Part shown: in pieces, positions 17,099-26,998 of the stretch
Layout: each line of letters starts with the position of its first letter
Position numbering within the stretch: position 1 is the stretch's first letter
Assembly: GCF_003432115.1 (NCBI RefSeq)
Contig: NZ_QWDC01000001.1
Coordinates: 248,001 to 312,000 of the forward strand
DNA: 64,000 nucleotides
Reading direction: 5' to 3'
Source: Mucilaginibacter conchicola
Lineage (GTDB): Bacteria > Bacteroidota > Bacteroidia > Sphingobacteriales > Sphingobacteriaceae
Position numbers and translations under genes: made by a program
The notes under the pieces: model-generated
Told to the model about the DNA's origin: nothing
Databases searched by the model: none
The model's input: the letters and a program-made list of their open reading frames with translations, nothing else

Positions 17099-19531
17099 AT
17101 GATTAAAAACTACATAAAAACCGCTTTCAGGAGCCTTTACAAAAACAAGGGCTTTACCACCATAAACATTTTGGGCCTGGCCCTCGGCCTGTTATCCTGC
17201 CTGTTAATTGTATTGTATGTTGTTGATGAGCTTAGCTTCGACAAATACAACGTAAACCATGACCGTATTTTCCGCGTAAACGAAGACCTTAAGCTTGGCG
17301 ATAACAAGGTAGACTATGCCGTAGCCATGCCCCCTTTGGCCAAAACCATGAAGGCCGAGTATCCTTACGTGGTTGAAGCAACCCGCATAAAAGCCGCAGG
17401 TACTACGCACGTTAAAAAAGGCGATCTTACCGTGGTAGAGAACCGCATTGCCTTTACAGATGCATCTATTTTTAGTGTATTTACACTGCCTATGATAAGC
17501 GGAGATCCTAAAACCGCACTAAAAGACCCAAACACTGTTGTACTTACAGAAACAACCGCGCTAAAATATTTTAACACCACAGATGCGGTTGGTAAAACCA
17601 TTGTATTTAACGAGAAAGAGAACTTTAAAGTAACCGGCGTTATTAAAGATGTACCAAAGCAATCGCACTTTAACTTTGACTTCTTTGTATCGCTGGAGTC
17701 GTTTCCTGATAGCCGTTCAAACGAGTGGCTGCGCAGCGATTACAACACTTACGTGTTATTGAAAGACAAACATTATGCAAAGCAACTGGAAGCCAGCTTC
17801 CCTGCGTTTTTGCAGAAATTCAGCGGTGCTCAAATGCAGTCTGAACTGCACATGAGCTACGATCAGTTTGAAAAAAGCGGAAGCTATTTCAGAATGAACC
17901 TTACCCCGCTGGATGATATCCATCTGAGATCTGCCCGTACCGGCGAACTTGGCCCTAACAGCACAATTCAGTACGTTTATATATTTTCTGCTATCGCGAT
18001 ATTTATTTTGCTGATAGCCTGCGTTAACTTCATGAACCTCAGCACCGCCCGCTCTGCTAACCGTGCAAGAGAGGTGGGTGTACGCAAAGTATTAGGTTCA
18101 TCGCGCCAGCATTTGATCTTCCAGTTTTTGGCAGAGTCGGTAATGGTTACCCTTTTTGCAACCATTATCGCATTATTTGCTTCAATTGCTTTATTGCCTT
18201 TATTTAACCAGTTGGCCGGTAAAGAGATCGTGCTTACTGTTCAAATGTTAACATGGATCATCCCTGTTCTATTTGCCATTGTGGTGATAGTAGGCGCTTT
18301 GGCAGGTTCATATCCGGCATTCTTCCTGTCGGCTTTCCAACCTATCGCGGTATTGAAAGGCAAACTATCTGCAGGTTTTAAAAGCAGTTTTCTGCGCAAT
18401 TTCCTGGTAGTATTTCAGTTTGGGGTATCTATACTGCTCATTATCGGTACGCTGGTTATCTATAATCAACTTAACTTTATCCAAACCAAAAATTTAGGCT
18501 ATAACCGCAGTCAGGTTTTGGTGGTGCAAAATGCCTACGAACTGGGCAACCAGGCATCAATATTTAAACAGGAACTTACCGAACTGCCGGGCGTTAAAGC
18601 CACCACCATGACCGGCTTTCTGCCAACATCTGGCTGGAAAAATACCCGTATCTTCTTCAAAGATGCATCGCTTAACCAAAAGCAATCTATGTTCCCGCAA
18701 ACCTGGGATGTAGATGCAGATTGGATCCCTACGCTTGATATGAAAATGGCACAGGGCCGCAATTTTGATAAAAACATTGCTACCGATTCATCAGCCGTGA
18801 TCATTAACGAAGCTGCCGCTAAATTCCTTGGTTTTAATGATAACGCAGTAAATAAAGAGCTGTACCAATCCTTAGGCGGTAAAACCGAACTCGCTAACAC
18901 CAAACTGTATCATGTGGTAGGTGTGGTTAAAGATTTCCACTTTAATTCACTGCGTGAAAAAATTGAGCCGGTAGTATTGAAACTCGGCCAAAACATTGGT
19001 GCTTTGAGCATCAGGGTAAGTTCAACCAATTTACCTGCGCTAATGAGCCAGATAAAAGCTAAATGGAGCGGTTTATCACCGTCGCTGCAGATCAACTACT
19101 CGTTCATGGATCAGGATTTTGATACTATTTACAAAAGCGAGCAACGCGTGGGTGAGATCTTTGTCATATTCACTACACTGGCTATCATAATTGCTTGTTT
19201 GGGCTTGTTTGGCCTGGCAGCTTACGCGGCAGAGCAACGCACCAAAGAAATAGGCATACGCAAAGTATTGGGCGCCGATGTAACCTCGATAGTATCCATG
19301 TTGTCGAAAGATTTTGTGAAACTGGTTGTGCTGGCCTTAGTGATATCTGCGCCACTTGCCTGGTACTTAATGAACAAATGGCTGCAGGATTTTGCCTATC
19401 GCGTACAAATACAATGGTGGGTAGTTGCCGCAGCAGGAGCAGGTGCGATACTGATAGCAGTGGTAACCATCAGCTTCCAGTCGATAAAAGCGGCACTGGC
19501 CAATCCGGTTAATAGTTTGAAGGATCAATAG
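17099..19531 (+). CDS. MacB/FtsX-type ABC permease P1
   Basis: An 810-residue permease and the reference for this array. Order: N-terminal membrane helix (about 20-42), periplasmic MacB-core domain (about 43-285), an FtsX membrane block of four helices (about 288-455) with the cytoplasmic coupling motif RAREVGVRKVLGS near residue 322, a second periplasmic domain (about 460-685), and a second FtsX block of three helices (about 690-800) with TKEIGIRKVLGA near residue 715. That makes eight helices, a duplicated MacB-like permease. No ATPase domain is fused, so the separate ATPase 179 bases upstream is the likely motor. P1 and P10 are close sisters, with shared stretches such as KTAF, YVVDELS, KQSHF and SYDxxEKSG. 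It ends NPVNSLKDQ rather than NPVKSLRSE. Confidence 0.93.
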   Translation: MIKNYIKTAFRSLYKNKGFTTINILGLALGLLSCLLIVLYVVDELSFDKYNVNHDRIFRVNEDLKLGDNKVDYAVAMPPLAKTMKAEYPYVVEATRIKAAGTTHVKKGDLTVVENRIAFTDASIFSVFTLPMISGDPKTALKDPNTVVLTETTALKYFNTTDAVGKTIVFNEKENFKVTGVIKDVPKQSHFNFDFFVSLESFPDSRSNEWLRSDYNTYVLLKDKHYAKQLEASFPAFLQKFSGAQMQSELHMSYDQFEKSGSYFRMNLTPLDDIHLRSARTGELGPNSTIQYVYIFSAIAIFILLIACVNFMNLSTARSANRAREVGVRKVLGSSRQHLIFQFLAESVMVTLFATIIALFASIALLPLFNQLAGKEIVLTVQMLTWIIPVLFAIVVIVGALAGSYPAFFLSAFQPIAVLKGKLSAGFKSSFLRNFLVVFQFGVSILLIIGTLVIYNQLNFIQTKNLGYNRSQVLVVQNAYELGNQASIFKQELTELPGVKATTMTGFLPTSGWKNTRIFFKDASLNQKQSMFPQTWDVDADWIPTLDMKMAQGRNFDKNIATDSSAVIINEAAAKFLGFNDNAVNKELYQSLGGKTELANTKLYHVVGVVKDFHFNSLREKIEPVVLKLGQNIGALSIRVSSTNLPALMSQIKAKWSGLSPSLQINYSFMDQDFDTIYKSEQRVGEIFVIFTTLAIIIACLGLFGLAAYAAEQRTKEIGIRKVLGADVTSIVSMLSKDFVKLVVLALVISAPLAWYLMNKWLQDFAYRVQIQWWVVAAAGAGAILIAVVTISFQSIKAALANPVNSLKDQ

Positions 19532-19633
19532 CCTTTAGTGATTAGAGATCAGGCTTTGCATCGGGAATTTTAGGATTTAGAGTTTAGGTTTTAGAATTTC
19601 CTTTATTAAGATTTAGCATTTACACATCATACT
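19532..19633 (+). repeat. R2 mosaic repeat between P1 and P2
   Basis: The spacer is built of words such as GTGATTAGAGATCAG, GGATTTAGAGTTTAG and TTTTAGAATTT, the same words that fill the spacers at 21998, 29404, 32034 and 54898. No promoter-like element of the type found before units A-D is present, so P2 is likely read through from P1. Confidence 0.6.
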
Positions 19634-21997
19634 ATGTTTAAGAATTACTTTAAGATCACCTGGAGAAACCTGATGAAAAATAAAGGTTTCACCGCCATAA
19701 ACATCGCCGGTTTGGCAGTGGGTATGGCCAGTGCTGCGCTTATATTGTTTTGGGTACAAAACGAGGTAAGTTATGACAGGTTCCACCAAAAGGAAGACCG
19801 TTTGTACACCATGTACAACCGCTCGCGCTTTGATGGTAAGTTATGGTGCTGGAATACTACTCCGGAGCCTATGAGTAAATCTCTTAAACATGATTTCCCA
19901 CAAGTGGAGCAGGCTACCCGCGTAACTGATGCCGGTTTTCTGTTTACCGTTGGTGAAAAGCGCTTAAACATACAAGGTAGTTTTGCTGATAACGATTTCC
20001 TGACGATGTTCAGCTTTCCTCTTGTAAAAGGCGATGCTAAAACCGCACTTACGGTGATGAAAAACATCGTGTTAACCGAGTCTACAGCCAAAAGGCTTTT
20101 TGGTAACGATGATGCGATGGGTAAAACCATCAAGATAGACAGCGTTGATTATTTTACCGTAACCGGTGTAATGAAAGACCTGCCCAACAACACACGTTTT
20201 AAGTTTGATTACCTGGTACCATGGGAGTACAACGATAAGATAAGTAACAGGGGTAAGGAGTCTACCAACTGGGGGAATAACAACGTACAAACCTACATTA
20301 CTTTAAAACCGGGTGTTACGGAAGATTTCTTTAACTCGCGTGTTAAGAATATTACCCGTTCGCATTCGGATATTAAGGATATCGATGTATTTGTTCATCC
20401 GGCAAAAAAATGGCGCCTTTACTCTAAGTTTGAAGAAGGCAAGCAGGTTGGCGGAAAAATAGAAACCGTAACATTGTTCAGTATTATTGCAGGTTTTATT
20501 TTGTTGATCGCCTGTATCAACTTCATGAACCTGAGTACCGCACGCAGCGAGAAACGCGCTAAAGAGGTGGGCATCCGTAAAGTGGTAGGCGCAGGTAAAG
20601 CGAGCCTCATAGCTCAATTCATGGGCGAATCGATAATGATATCATTGATATCAGGCGCAATTGCTTTACTTATTGTAGAGCTATCTATATCAGGTTTCAA
20701 TACGCTTACACAAAAGCAGTTGTTTATTCCGTTTGGTGATGCTTCGTTTTGGTTGGTAGCTATTGGTTTTATATTGTTCACAGGGCTGTTAGCCGGCAGT
20801 TATCCTGCTTTATACTTATCATCATTTGCACCGGTAAAAGTGCTTAAGGGTACATTTAAAGCGGCAAACGCAGCTTTTTCACCACGCAAAATATTGGTGG
20901 TAACACAATTTACTTTCGCCATTGTGCTTATCATCAGCACCATCATTGTAAAAGAACAGCTTGACTACGCACAAAATCGCGAAACCGGTTATGCAAAAAA
21001 CAACCTGGTTTATACGATAATGACAGGAGAAATGGGTAAGAACTATAACCTTATCCGTAATGAATTATTGACCAGCGGCGCTGCCACAGCAGTAAGTAAA
21101 ACCAGCGCACCTATTACCGAGGGCTGGAGCGACACTTGGGATTTTAGCTGGGATGGCAAACACGAAGGCGAAAAGATAGACTTTAACGTGTTTAACACCG
21201 ATGGCAACTTCACCAAAACCATGGGCCTTAAAATTATTGACGGCCGAGATATTGATGTAACCAAATATCCAAGCGATTCTACAGCTATAATGCTTAACGA
21301 AGCAGCTGTTAAAATAATGGGGTTTAAGCATCCTGTTGGACAGATAGTACGTAGTAGCAATGGGAAGCTTACAGTTGTGGGGGTGGTGAAAGACTTCATC
21401 CTGCAGTCGCCGTATGAACCCGTTAAGCAAATGGTAATACAGGGGCCATCAACATGGTTCAATGTAATTCATTTTAAACTTAATGATAAGCTAAGCACAG
21501 CACAAAGCCTTAAACTGGCCGAAAATGTGTTTGAAAAGTACAATCCCGAGTATCCGTTCGAGTCGCACTTTGTGGACGAGGCTTATGGCAAAAAGTTCCA
21601 GGATGAGCAGCGGATGGGCACGCTGGCCTCGTTATTTGCCGGCTTAACCATTTTTATTTCTTGTCTTGGCCTGTTCGGGTTAGCCACCTATATGGCGCAG
21701 AACCGCATCAAAGAGATAGGTGTGCGCAAGGTGTTAGGCGCATCGGTAATGCGGGTTACCACCATGCTGTCAAAAGACTTCCTGAAGTTGGTAGGCATCT
21801 CTTTCGTTATCTCGGTGCCGGTTGCCTGGTACCTGATGAGCCAGTGGTTACAGAAATATCCATACCGTGTTGAGATAAGTGTTTGGGTGTTTGTGATGGC
21901 CGGAGTGTTAACCACCTTGATATCGATACTAACAGTTAGCTCGCAGGCTGTAAAGGCAGCACTTACAAACCCCGTGAAGAGTTTGCGGTCGGAATAG
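19634..21997 (+). CDS. MacB/FtsX-type ABC permease P2 (subgroup II)
   Basis: A 787-residue permease. It belongs with P4, P8 and P12, which are shorter (785-789) and share a distinctive stretch before the second helix: a LYSKF/LYSEF word, then G-K-x-V-G-G, then STARSEKRAKEVGIRK (the latter here near residue 305). The second periplasmic domain carries W-D-G-K at about residue 506, a motif shared in form with P3-P5. The second coupling motif KEIGVRKVLGAS is intact near residue 693. It starts MFKNYFKITWRNLMKNKGF, the standard basic N-terminus of the array, and ends NPVKSLRSE. Spacer repeats on both sides suggest it can be read as part of unit A. The substrate is unknown. Confidence 0.92.
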   Translation: MFKNYFKITWRNLMKNKGFTAINIAGLAVGMASAALILFWVQNEVSYDRFHQKEDRLYTMYNRSRFDGKLWCWNTTPEPMSKSLKHDFPQVEQATRVTDAGFLFTVGEKRLNIQGSFADNDFLTMFSFPLVKGDAKTALTVMKNIVLTESTAKRLFGNDDAMGKTIKIDSVDYFTVTGVMKDLPNNTRFKFDYLVPWEYNDKISNRGKESTNWGNNNVQTYITLKPGVTEDFFNSRVKNITRSHSDIKDIDVFVHPAKKWRLYSKFEEGKQVGGKIETVTLFSIIAGFILLIACINFMNLSTARSEKRAKEVGIRKVVGAGKASLIAQFMGESIMISLISGAIALLIVELSISGFNTLTQKQLFIPFGDASFWLVAIGFILFTGLLAGSYPALYLSSFAPVKVLKGTFKAANAAFSPRKILVVTQFTFAIVLIISTIIVKEQLDYAQNRETGYAKNNLVYTIMTGEMGKNYNLIRNELLTSGAATAVSKTSAPITEGWSDTWDFSWDGKHEGEKIDFNVFNTDGNFTKTMGLKIIDGRDIDVTKYPSDSTAIMLNEAAVKIMGFKHPVGQIVRSSNGKLTVVGVVKDFILQSPYEPVKQMVIQGPSTWFNVIHFKLNDKLSTAQSLKLAENVFEKYNPEYPFESHFVDEAYGKKFQDEQRMGTLASLFAGLTIFISCLGLFGLATYMAQNRIKEIGVRKVLGASVMRVTTMLSKDFLKLVGISFVISVPVAWYLMSQWLQKYPYRVEISVWVFVMAGVLTTLISILTVSSQAVKAALTNPVKSLRSE

Positions 21998-22097
21998 AGG
22001 TTAGAGATTTGTTGATCAGAGATTAGTAGTAGCTAATCCTTTAGGATTTAGAATTTCATCAATCAGAGTTTAGTTTTCAGAATTTAATCATAACAAT
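21998..22097 (+). repeat. R2 mosaic repeat between P2 and P3
   Basis: Contains TTAGAGATTTG, ATCAGAGATTAG, CCTTTAGGATTTAGAATTT and CAGAGTTTAGTTTTCAG, the R2 word set. No open reading frame or hairpin of note beyond the repeat words. Confidence 0.6.
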
Positions 22098-24491
22098 ATG
22101 ATCCGTAACTATTTAAAAACCGCATGGCGTAATATCTTAGCCAATAAGTTTTATGCAACTATCAATGTAACCGGCCTAACGGTTGGCTTATTGGTGGGTA
22201 TTTTTATGCTGCTTTGGGTGCAGGATGAATTGAGTTATGACCGTTTTAACAAAAAAGCCGATAACATCTACAAAGTAGGAATTGTTGCCGGTACAGGATT
22301 AAGTAAGCAGATCTTCAACAACATCATTGCGCCGGTATCAACCTTTGCCAAAAGCGAAATACCCGAAGTTAAAGATGGTGTGCGTATTATGAGTGTAGGC
22401 GATGCTCCTTTTAAATACAAAGACAAGGTATTTTACGAAGAGAATTTCTGTTTTACCGATCCTTCTTATTTCTCTGTTTTTGATTTCCCGCTGATAAAGG
22501 GGGATAAGCGTAACCCTTTCCCCGACAATAACTCGGTGGTGATTACCGAAAGTACTGCAAAGAAATTCTTTGGGGATGAAGACCCTATAGGTAAAACCGT
22601 AACCTTAGGGCAAAATGAACCAGTAGCCGTAACCGGTGTAATTGCCGATTATCCGCAAAACTCAAGCTTTAAATACCATGTGATGTTACCGCTTTCAAGG
22701 TATAACGATCTGGCTTATATAAAAAACAAAACCAGTTATGATGGCAAAACCATTGTATCATCAATGGATGCGGATTGGTCGAGCTTCTCGTTCCAAACCT
22801 ATTTGTTAGCCAAATCAAATACAGACGTTGGTAAATTAGAGAAGAAACTACAAGCAATACATGAGCGCCAAAAGCCTGAGGATGCTCCGGTGCCGTATCT
22901 TACCCAGCCGTTACCACAAATGCACCTTTACCAGGCCGATGGTACAGATGGAGGCATGTCGACCGTGCGTATGTTTGGGGTGGTTGCTATAATGATACTG
23001 GTTATCGCTTGTATCAACTATGTAAACCTTTCTACCGCCCGTTCAATGCTGCGCGCCAAAGAGGTGAGCATGCGTAAGATCATCGGCGCAGGTAAATTTC
23101 AGTTGTTTATGCAGTTTATGGTAGAGACGGCCCTATTGTTTGCCATTGCTGCCGTATTTGCTATTGTACTGATGTACATTCTGTTACCTTATTACAATGA
23201 GTTTTCGGGCAAACAGATAGTGATTGGTTTAACCAGCTATAATGTTTGGGCTTGTATCCTGGTTACATTGTTGGCTACTTTAATAGCATCAAGTATTTAC
23301 CCGGCCATGCTATTATCATCCTTTGAGCCGTTGAAGGCACTTAAGGGTAAAATATCTGCAGGCATAGGTGCTGCGGCGTTCCGTCGCGTACTGGTGGTGC
23401 TGCAATTCAGTGTGTCGGTGGTGCTTATTGTAGGCACACTTGTTATAGGCAAGCAGCTTAAATACATCATGACAAAAGACCTTGGTTACGATAAAGAAAA
23501 CATCTTAACCTTCAACATGCGTTATGATATGCACAAGCATGCCGAAGCAGTGATGAACGAGCTGAAGAAAGACCCATCTATAACTGCGGCGACAGTATCA
23601 AGCCGTAACGTGGTAGTTGGCGGCTCATCAACCGGTGATAACGATTGGGACGGCAAACCTAAATCATCAAACCTATGGTTCAACCAGATCCATGGGGATA
23701 AAAACATCATCGATTTCTTTAAGATAAATTTGATCGAAGGCAGCAACTTTACTGGTGCGGTAGCCGATAGTTCTCACTTCATCATCAATGAAACTGCCAT
23801 TAAGGAGATGGGGCTAACCGGAAATGTAATTGGCAAACGCCTCCGTATCCAAAAAATTAATGGTACCATAATAGGTGTAGTGAAAGATTTCCATTTCCAA
23901 AACCTGCATAAGAAGATCGAACCGATAGTATTCCAGTATCGCCCTGAAAACTGCTGGCGCGTTTATTTAAAAACCACGAATGGCAATGCACAAAGGGCCA
24001 TAAACGCAGCTACCGCGGTATGGAAACAATATAATAGTGATGTACCTTTCAACTACGCTTTCCTTGATGATAGCTACCGCAAGCTGTACAGCGATGATAG
24101 CAGACAGGGGCAGTTATTCAATATTTTCTCGGCCATTGCAATTATCATTTCTTGTCTTGGTTTATTTGGCCTGGCAACCTACTCTGCACAGGTAAAAACA
24201 CGCGAGATAGGGATCCGTAAAGTGTTAGGCGCAAGCGTGGCGCGAATTATTACCCTGCTGGCCGCTGAGTTTATGGTGCTCATTATCGTTGCAACGGTTA
24301 TTGGCCTTCCTGTTGCGTGGTACGCCATGAACAGCTGGCTGCAGGATTTCGCCTACAAAACCAACATAGGGTGGACGGTATTTGCCTTTGCCGCTTTAGG
24401 TGCTACGGCAATTGCACTGGCCACCATAAGCATACAATCTGTTAAGGCCGCACTGGCCAACCCGGTAAAAAGCCTAAAAAACAACGATTAA
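22098..24491 (+). CDS. MacB/FtsX-type ABC permease P3 (subgroup III)
   Basis: A 797-residue permease that pairs best with P5. In both, the first coupling motif reads RAKEVSMRKIIGAG or RAKEVSIKKIVGAG (here near residue 318) instead of the usual KEVGIRKVLG, and the helix before it ends INYVNL rather than VNFMNL. The second periplasmic domain holds NDWDGKPKSSN. The second coupling motif REIGIRKVLGAS, near residue 700, is standard. The first periplasmic domain is strongly different from that of P2 even though both are translated from the same transcript region. It ends NPVKSLKNND. P4 starts only 35 bases later, the tightest spacing in the array apart from the P8 junction. Confidence 0.92.
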   Translation: MIRNYLKTAWRNILANKFYATINVTGLTVGLLVGIFMLLWVQDELSYDRFNKKADNIYKVGIVAGTGLSKQIFNNIIAPVSTFAKSEIPEVKDGVRIMSVGDAPFKYKDKVFYEENFCFTDPSYFSVFDFPLIKGDKRNPFPDNNSVVITESTAKKFFGDEDPIGKTVTLGQNEPVAVTGVIADYPQNSSFKYHVMLPLSRYNDLAYIKNKTSYDGKTIVSSMDADWSSFSFQTYLLAKSNTDVGKLEKKLQAIHERQKPEDAPVPYLTQPLPQMHLYQADGTDGGMSTVRMFGVVAIMILVIACINYVNLSTARSMLRAKEVSMRKIIGAGKFQLFMQFMVETALLFAIAAVFAIVLMYILLPYYNEFSGKQIVIGLTSYNVWACILVTLLATLIASSIYPAMLLSSFEPLKALKGKISAGIGAAAFRRVLVVLQFSVSVVLIVGTLVIGKQLKYIMTKDLGYDKENILTFNMRYDMHKHAEAVMNELKKDPSITAATVSSRNVVVGGSSTGDNDWDGKPKSSNLWFNQIHGDKNIIDFFKINLIEGSNFTGAVADSSHFIINETAIKEMGLTGNVIGKRLRIQKINGTIIGVVKDFHFQNLHKKIEPIVFQYRPENCWRVYLKTTNGNAQRAINAATAVWKQYNSDVPFNYAFLDDSYRKLYSDDSRQGQLFNIFSAIAIIISCLGLFGLATYSAQVKTREIGIRKVLGASVARIITLLAAEFMVLIIVATVIGLPVAWYAMNSWLQDFAYKTNIGWTVFAFAALGATAIALATISIQSVKAALANPVKSLKNND

Positions 24492-24526
24492 ACCAAGTAT
24501 TTTGACACAATTAACCAACCGGTATC

Positions 24527-26884
24527 ATGATAAAGAATTATGTAAAAATAGCATGGCGCAACCTTGTACGTAACAAGGGTTTTGCGCTAACCAATATCCT
24601 TGGGCTAACCATCGGGATGTTATGCACCGTTTTCATCTTTTTATGGGTAAAAGATGAGGTATCATTTGATAAGTTCCATCAAGATCATGACAACATCTAC
24701 AAGGTGTTGGCTACCCGAGATTTTAAAAACAACGTTTTTACCGATCCCAGCATGGCCATGCCGCTGGCTAAAGCTATTGATGGAGGCAACCCACAAATAA
24801 AACATGCTGTTGTAACCACCTATCGCGAGGAGCATTTGGTTGAGTATAACAACACCAAAGTTAAAAAACACCTTTACCAGGTAGGAGAGCAGTTTTTCAA
24901 TATCTTTAGTTGGAAGTTCACCAAGGGCAGCGCCGCAACCGCGCTGAGTGACCCTAAGAATATGGTGATCACAGAATCGGCTGCCAAATCATTTTTCGGC
25001 GATACTGATCCGATAAATAAGGTACTTAAGCTGGATAATGCCAATAACTTTAAAATAGTTGGCGTTGTTGCCGACCCGCCGGGTAACTCAACCTTTCAGT
25101 TCGATTTTATTATTCCGTTTGATTACACCAACGAGTGGGTTAAAAACCGCATGAATGAGTGGTACAATTCGTCGCATAACGTATTTGTTCAAACCGTACC
25201 TAACGCAAATATGGCGGCTGTTGATAAATACATTGACCAGGTAAAACACAAAAATGCGCCAAACGATAAGATAAGCACCTACTATACCTTCCCCATGAAC
25301 AAGTGGCACTTGTACAGCGAGTTTAAGGACGGTAAAAACGTAGGCGGTATGATAGAATATGTGCGTTTGTTTACCGTTATCGCGGTTATAATTTTATTGA
25401 TAGCCTGTGTAAACTTCATGAACCTGAGTACCGCCCGCAGCGAAAAACGTGCAAAGGAAGTAGGTATCCGCAAAACTTTAGGGTCTGACAAAAGCCAATT
25501 GGTAACACAGTTCTTCTTTGAATCCATAATCATAGCATTGATCGCATTTGTTTTGGCTGTAGGCTTTGTATTTCTGCTGATGCCGTTCTTTAATACCCTG
25601 GTTGATAAAAACCTGCGCCTGAATGTATTTGAGCCTTTCTTTATTTTAGGAGCATTTATCATTATTGTTTTCACAGGAGTTGTAGCCGGAAGTTATCCGG
25701 CTTTGTACTTATCATCGTTTAATCCGGTAAAGGTTCTTAAAGGCACTTTTGCTGCTGGCAAAGCAGCGATCCTTCCACGCAGGATATTAGTTGTTGGGCA
25801 GTTTGTAATGTCGATATTGTTGATATCAGCAACCATCATCGTTTACCAGCAGATCCAACATATCAAGAACCGCAGTATTGGTTATAATCCAAATAACCTT
25901 ATCATGATACCTGCGTCTGATGATATCAATAAAAGTTTTGCCTCAATTAAACAGGAGCTGCAGAATACCAATCTGGTGAGCTCTGTTACCCGCACCTCGT
26001 CGCCTTTAACCGAGATATGGTGGAAATCGGGTGCACCTGATTATGATGGCAAACCGGCAAATGCCGATATTATTTTCTCGGGGTTGCAGGCTGATGTGGA
26101 TCTTACCAAAACCATCGGTACCAAAATATTAGCGGGCCGTGATTTTATAGGTACACCTGGCGATACCTCGGTAATGTTGTTGAATAAGGCCGCTGTTGAC
26201 GCCATGAAGCTAAAGAACCCGGTTGGCATGGTGATGCGTTATGGTAACCGTAAATATACCGTTGCAGGTGTTATTGATAATATGGTGATGGCATCTCCAT
26301 TTGATCCGGTAGACCCATTAATGGTTTACTATTCACCCAATGGCGCGTCGGCAGTTAATATCCGCTTAAAAGAAGGTGTGGCTCCGCAGAAAGCTATTAC
26401 CATGCTTGAGGGAATATTCAAAAAGTATAATCCAAAAGAGTTGTTCGAGTATCGTTTTGTTGACCAGGAGTTCGGCAAAAAATTCGCGACTGAAGAGCTT
26501 ATTAGCCGCGTTACCAACATATTTGCCGGACTGGCGATATTTATATGCTGTATAGGCCTGGCGGGTTTGGCATCATTCACTATAGAGAAGCGTTTCAGAG
26601 AAATTGGTGTGCGCAAAGTGTTGGGGGCTACCGTTCGCCAGTTATTAATGCTGATATCAGCAGAGTTCCTTAAACTGGTATTAATCGCTTTTCTGATAGC
26701 TGTACCGCTAACCTGGTATTTAATGAGCAACTGGCTGCAAAAATACACTTATCACATCAACGTAAGTATATGGTTATTTGGCGCAGTAGGTGCATTAATA
26801 TTACTACTCACTTTAGTGGTAGTAAGCCTTAATACCATGAAAGCAGCGCTGGCCAACCCGGTGAAAAGTTTACGTTCTGAATAA
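24527..26884 (+). CDS. MacB/FtsX-type ABC permease P4 (subgroup II)
   Basis: A 785-residue permease, the shortest complete one. It carries the subgroup II marks: WHLYSEFKDGKNVGGMIEYVRLF followed by STARSEKRAKEVGIRKTLGS in the first FtsX block. The second periplasmic domain has PDYDGKPAN at the position of the W-D-G-K motif of P2, with tyrosine replacing tryptophan. The last membrane block is slightly unusual: IFICCIGLAGLASFTIEKRFREIGVRKVLGA has C-C-I-G-L-A where most copies read S-C-L-G-L-F. It lies 35 bases after P3 with no repeat in between, so co-translation with P3 is likely. It ends ALANPVKSLRSE. Confidence 0.92.
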   Translation: MIKNYVKIAWRNLVRNKGFALTNILGLTIGMLCTVFIFLWVKDEVSFDKFHQDHDNIYKVLATRDFKNNVFTDPSMAMPLAKAIDGGNPQIKHAVVTTYREEHLVEYNNTKVKKHLYQVGEQFFNIFSWKFTKGSAATALSDPKNMVITESAAKSFFGDTDPINKVLKLDNANNFKIVGVVADPPGNSTFQFDFIIPFDYTNEWVKNRMNEWYNSSHNVFVQTVPNANMAAVDKYIDQVKHKNAPNDKISTYYTFPMNKWHLYSEFKDGKNVGGMIEYVRLFTVIAVIILLIACVNFMNLSTARSEKRAKEVGIRKTLGSDKSQLVTQFFFESIIIALIAFVLAVGFVFLLMPFFNTLVDKNLRLNVFEPFFILGAFIIIVFTGVVAGSYPALYLSSFNPVKVLKGTFAAGKAAILPRRILVVGQFVMSILLISATIIVYQQIQHIKNRSIGYNPNNLIMIPASDDINKSFASIKQELQNTNLVSSVTRTSSPLTEIWWKSGAPDYDGKPANADIIFSGLQADVDLTKTIGTKILAGRDFIGTPGDTSVMLLNKAAVDAMKLKNPVGMVMRYGNRKYTVAGVIDNMVMASPFDPVDPLMVYYSPNGASAVNIRLKEGVAPQKAITMLEGIFKKYNPKELFEYRFVDQEFGKKFATEELISRVTNIFAGLAIFICCIGLAGLASFTIEKRFREIGVRKVLGATVRQLLMLISAEFLKLVLIAFLIAVPLTWYLMSNWLQKYTYHINVSIWLFGAVGALILLLTLVVVSLNTMKAALANPVKSLRSE

Positions 26885-26888
26885 TTAA

Positions 26889-26992
26889 TCATTGAGCCAT
26901 TCGCTACGCTGTTATTGGGTCACTGTTTTCTGGAGAAGATCATAGTGACCCAATGCCCAATGACTCAATGACAACTATAATGACTCAATGAC
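26889..26992 (+). repeat. R1 mosaic inverted repeat between P4 and P5
   Basis: Contains ATTGAGCCATTCGCTACGCTGTTATTGGGTCACT, here quoted in parts: ATTGAGCCATT, CGCTACGCTG and ATTGGGTCACT (26914-26924). The last pairs perfectly with AGTGACCCAAT at 26944-26954. AATGACTCAATGAC words follow. The arrangement would fold into a large hairpin in RNA. Confidence 0.65.
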
Positions 26993-26998
26993 GATAGT

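Noticed and set aside
17099..19531. Permeases as cell-division FtsX proteins
   Set aside because: FtsX is about 300 residues with four helices and sits with ftsE; these are about 800 residues with two FtsX blocks and two large periplasmic domains, as in duplicated MacB-like permeases.
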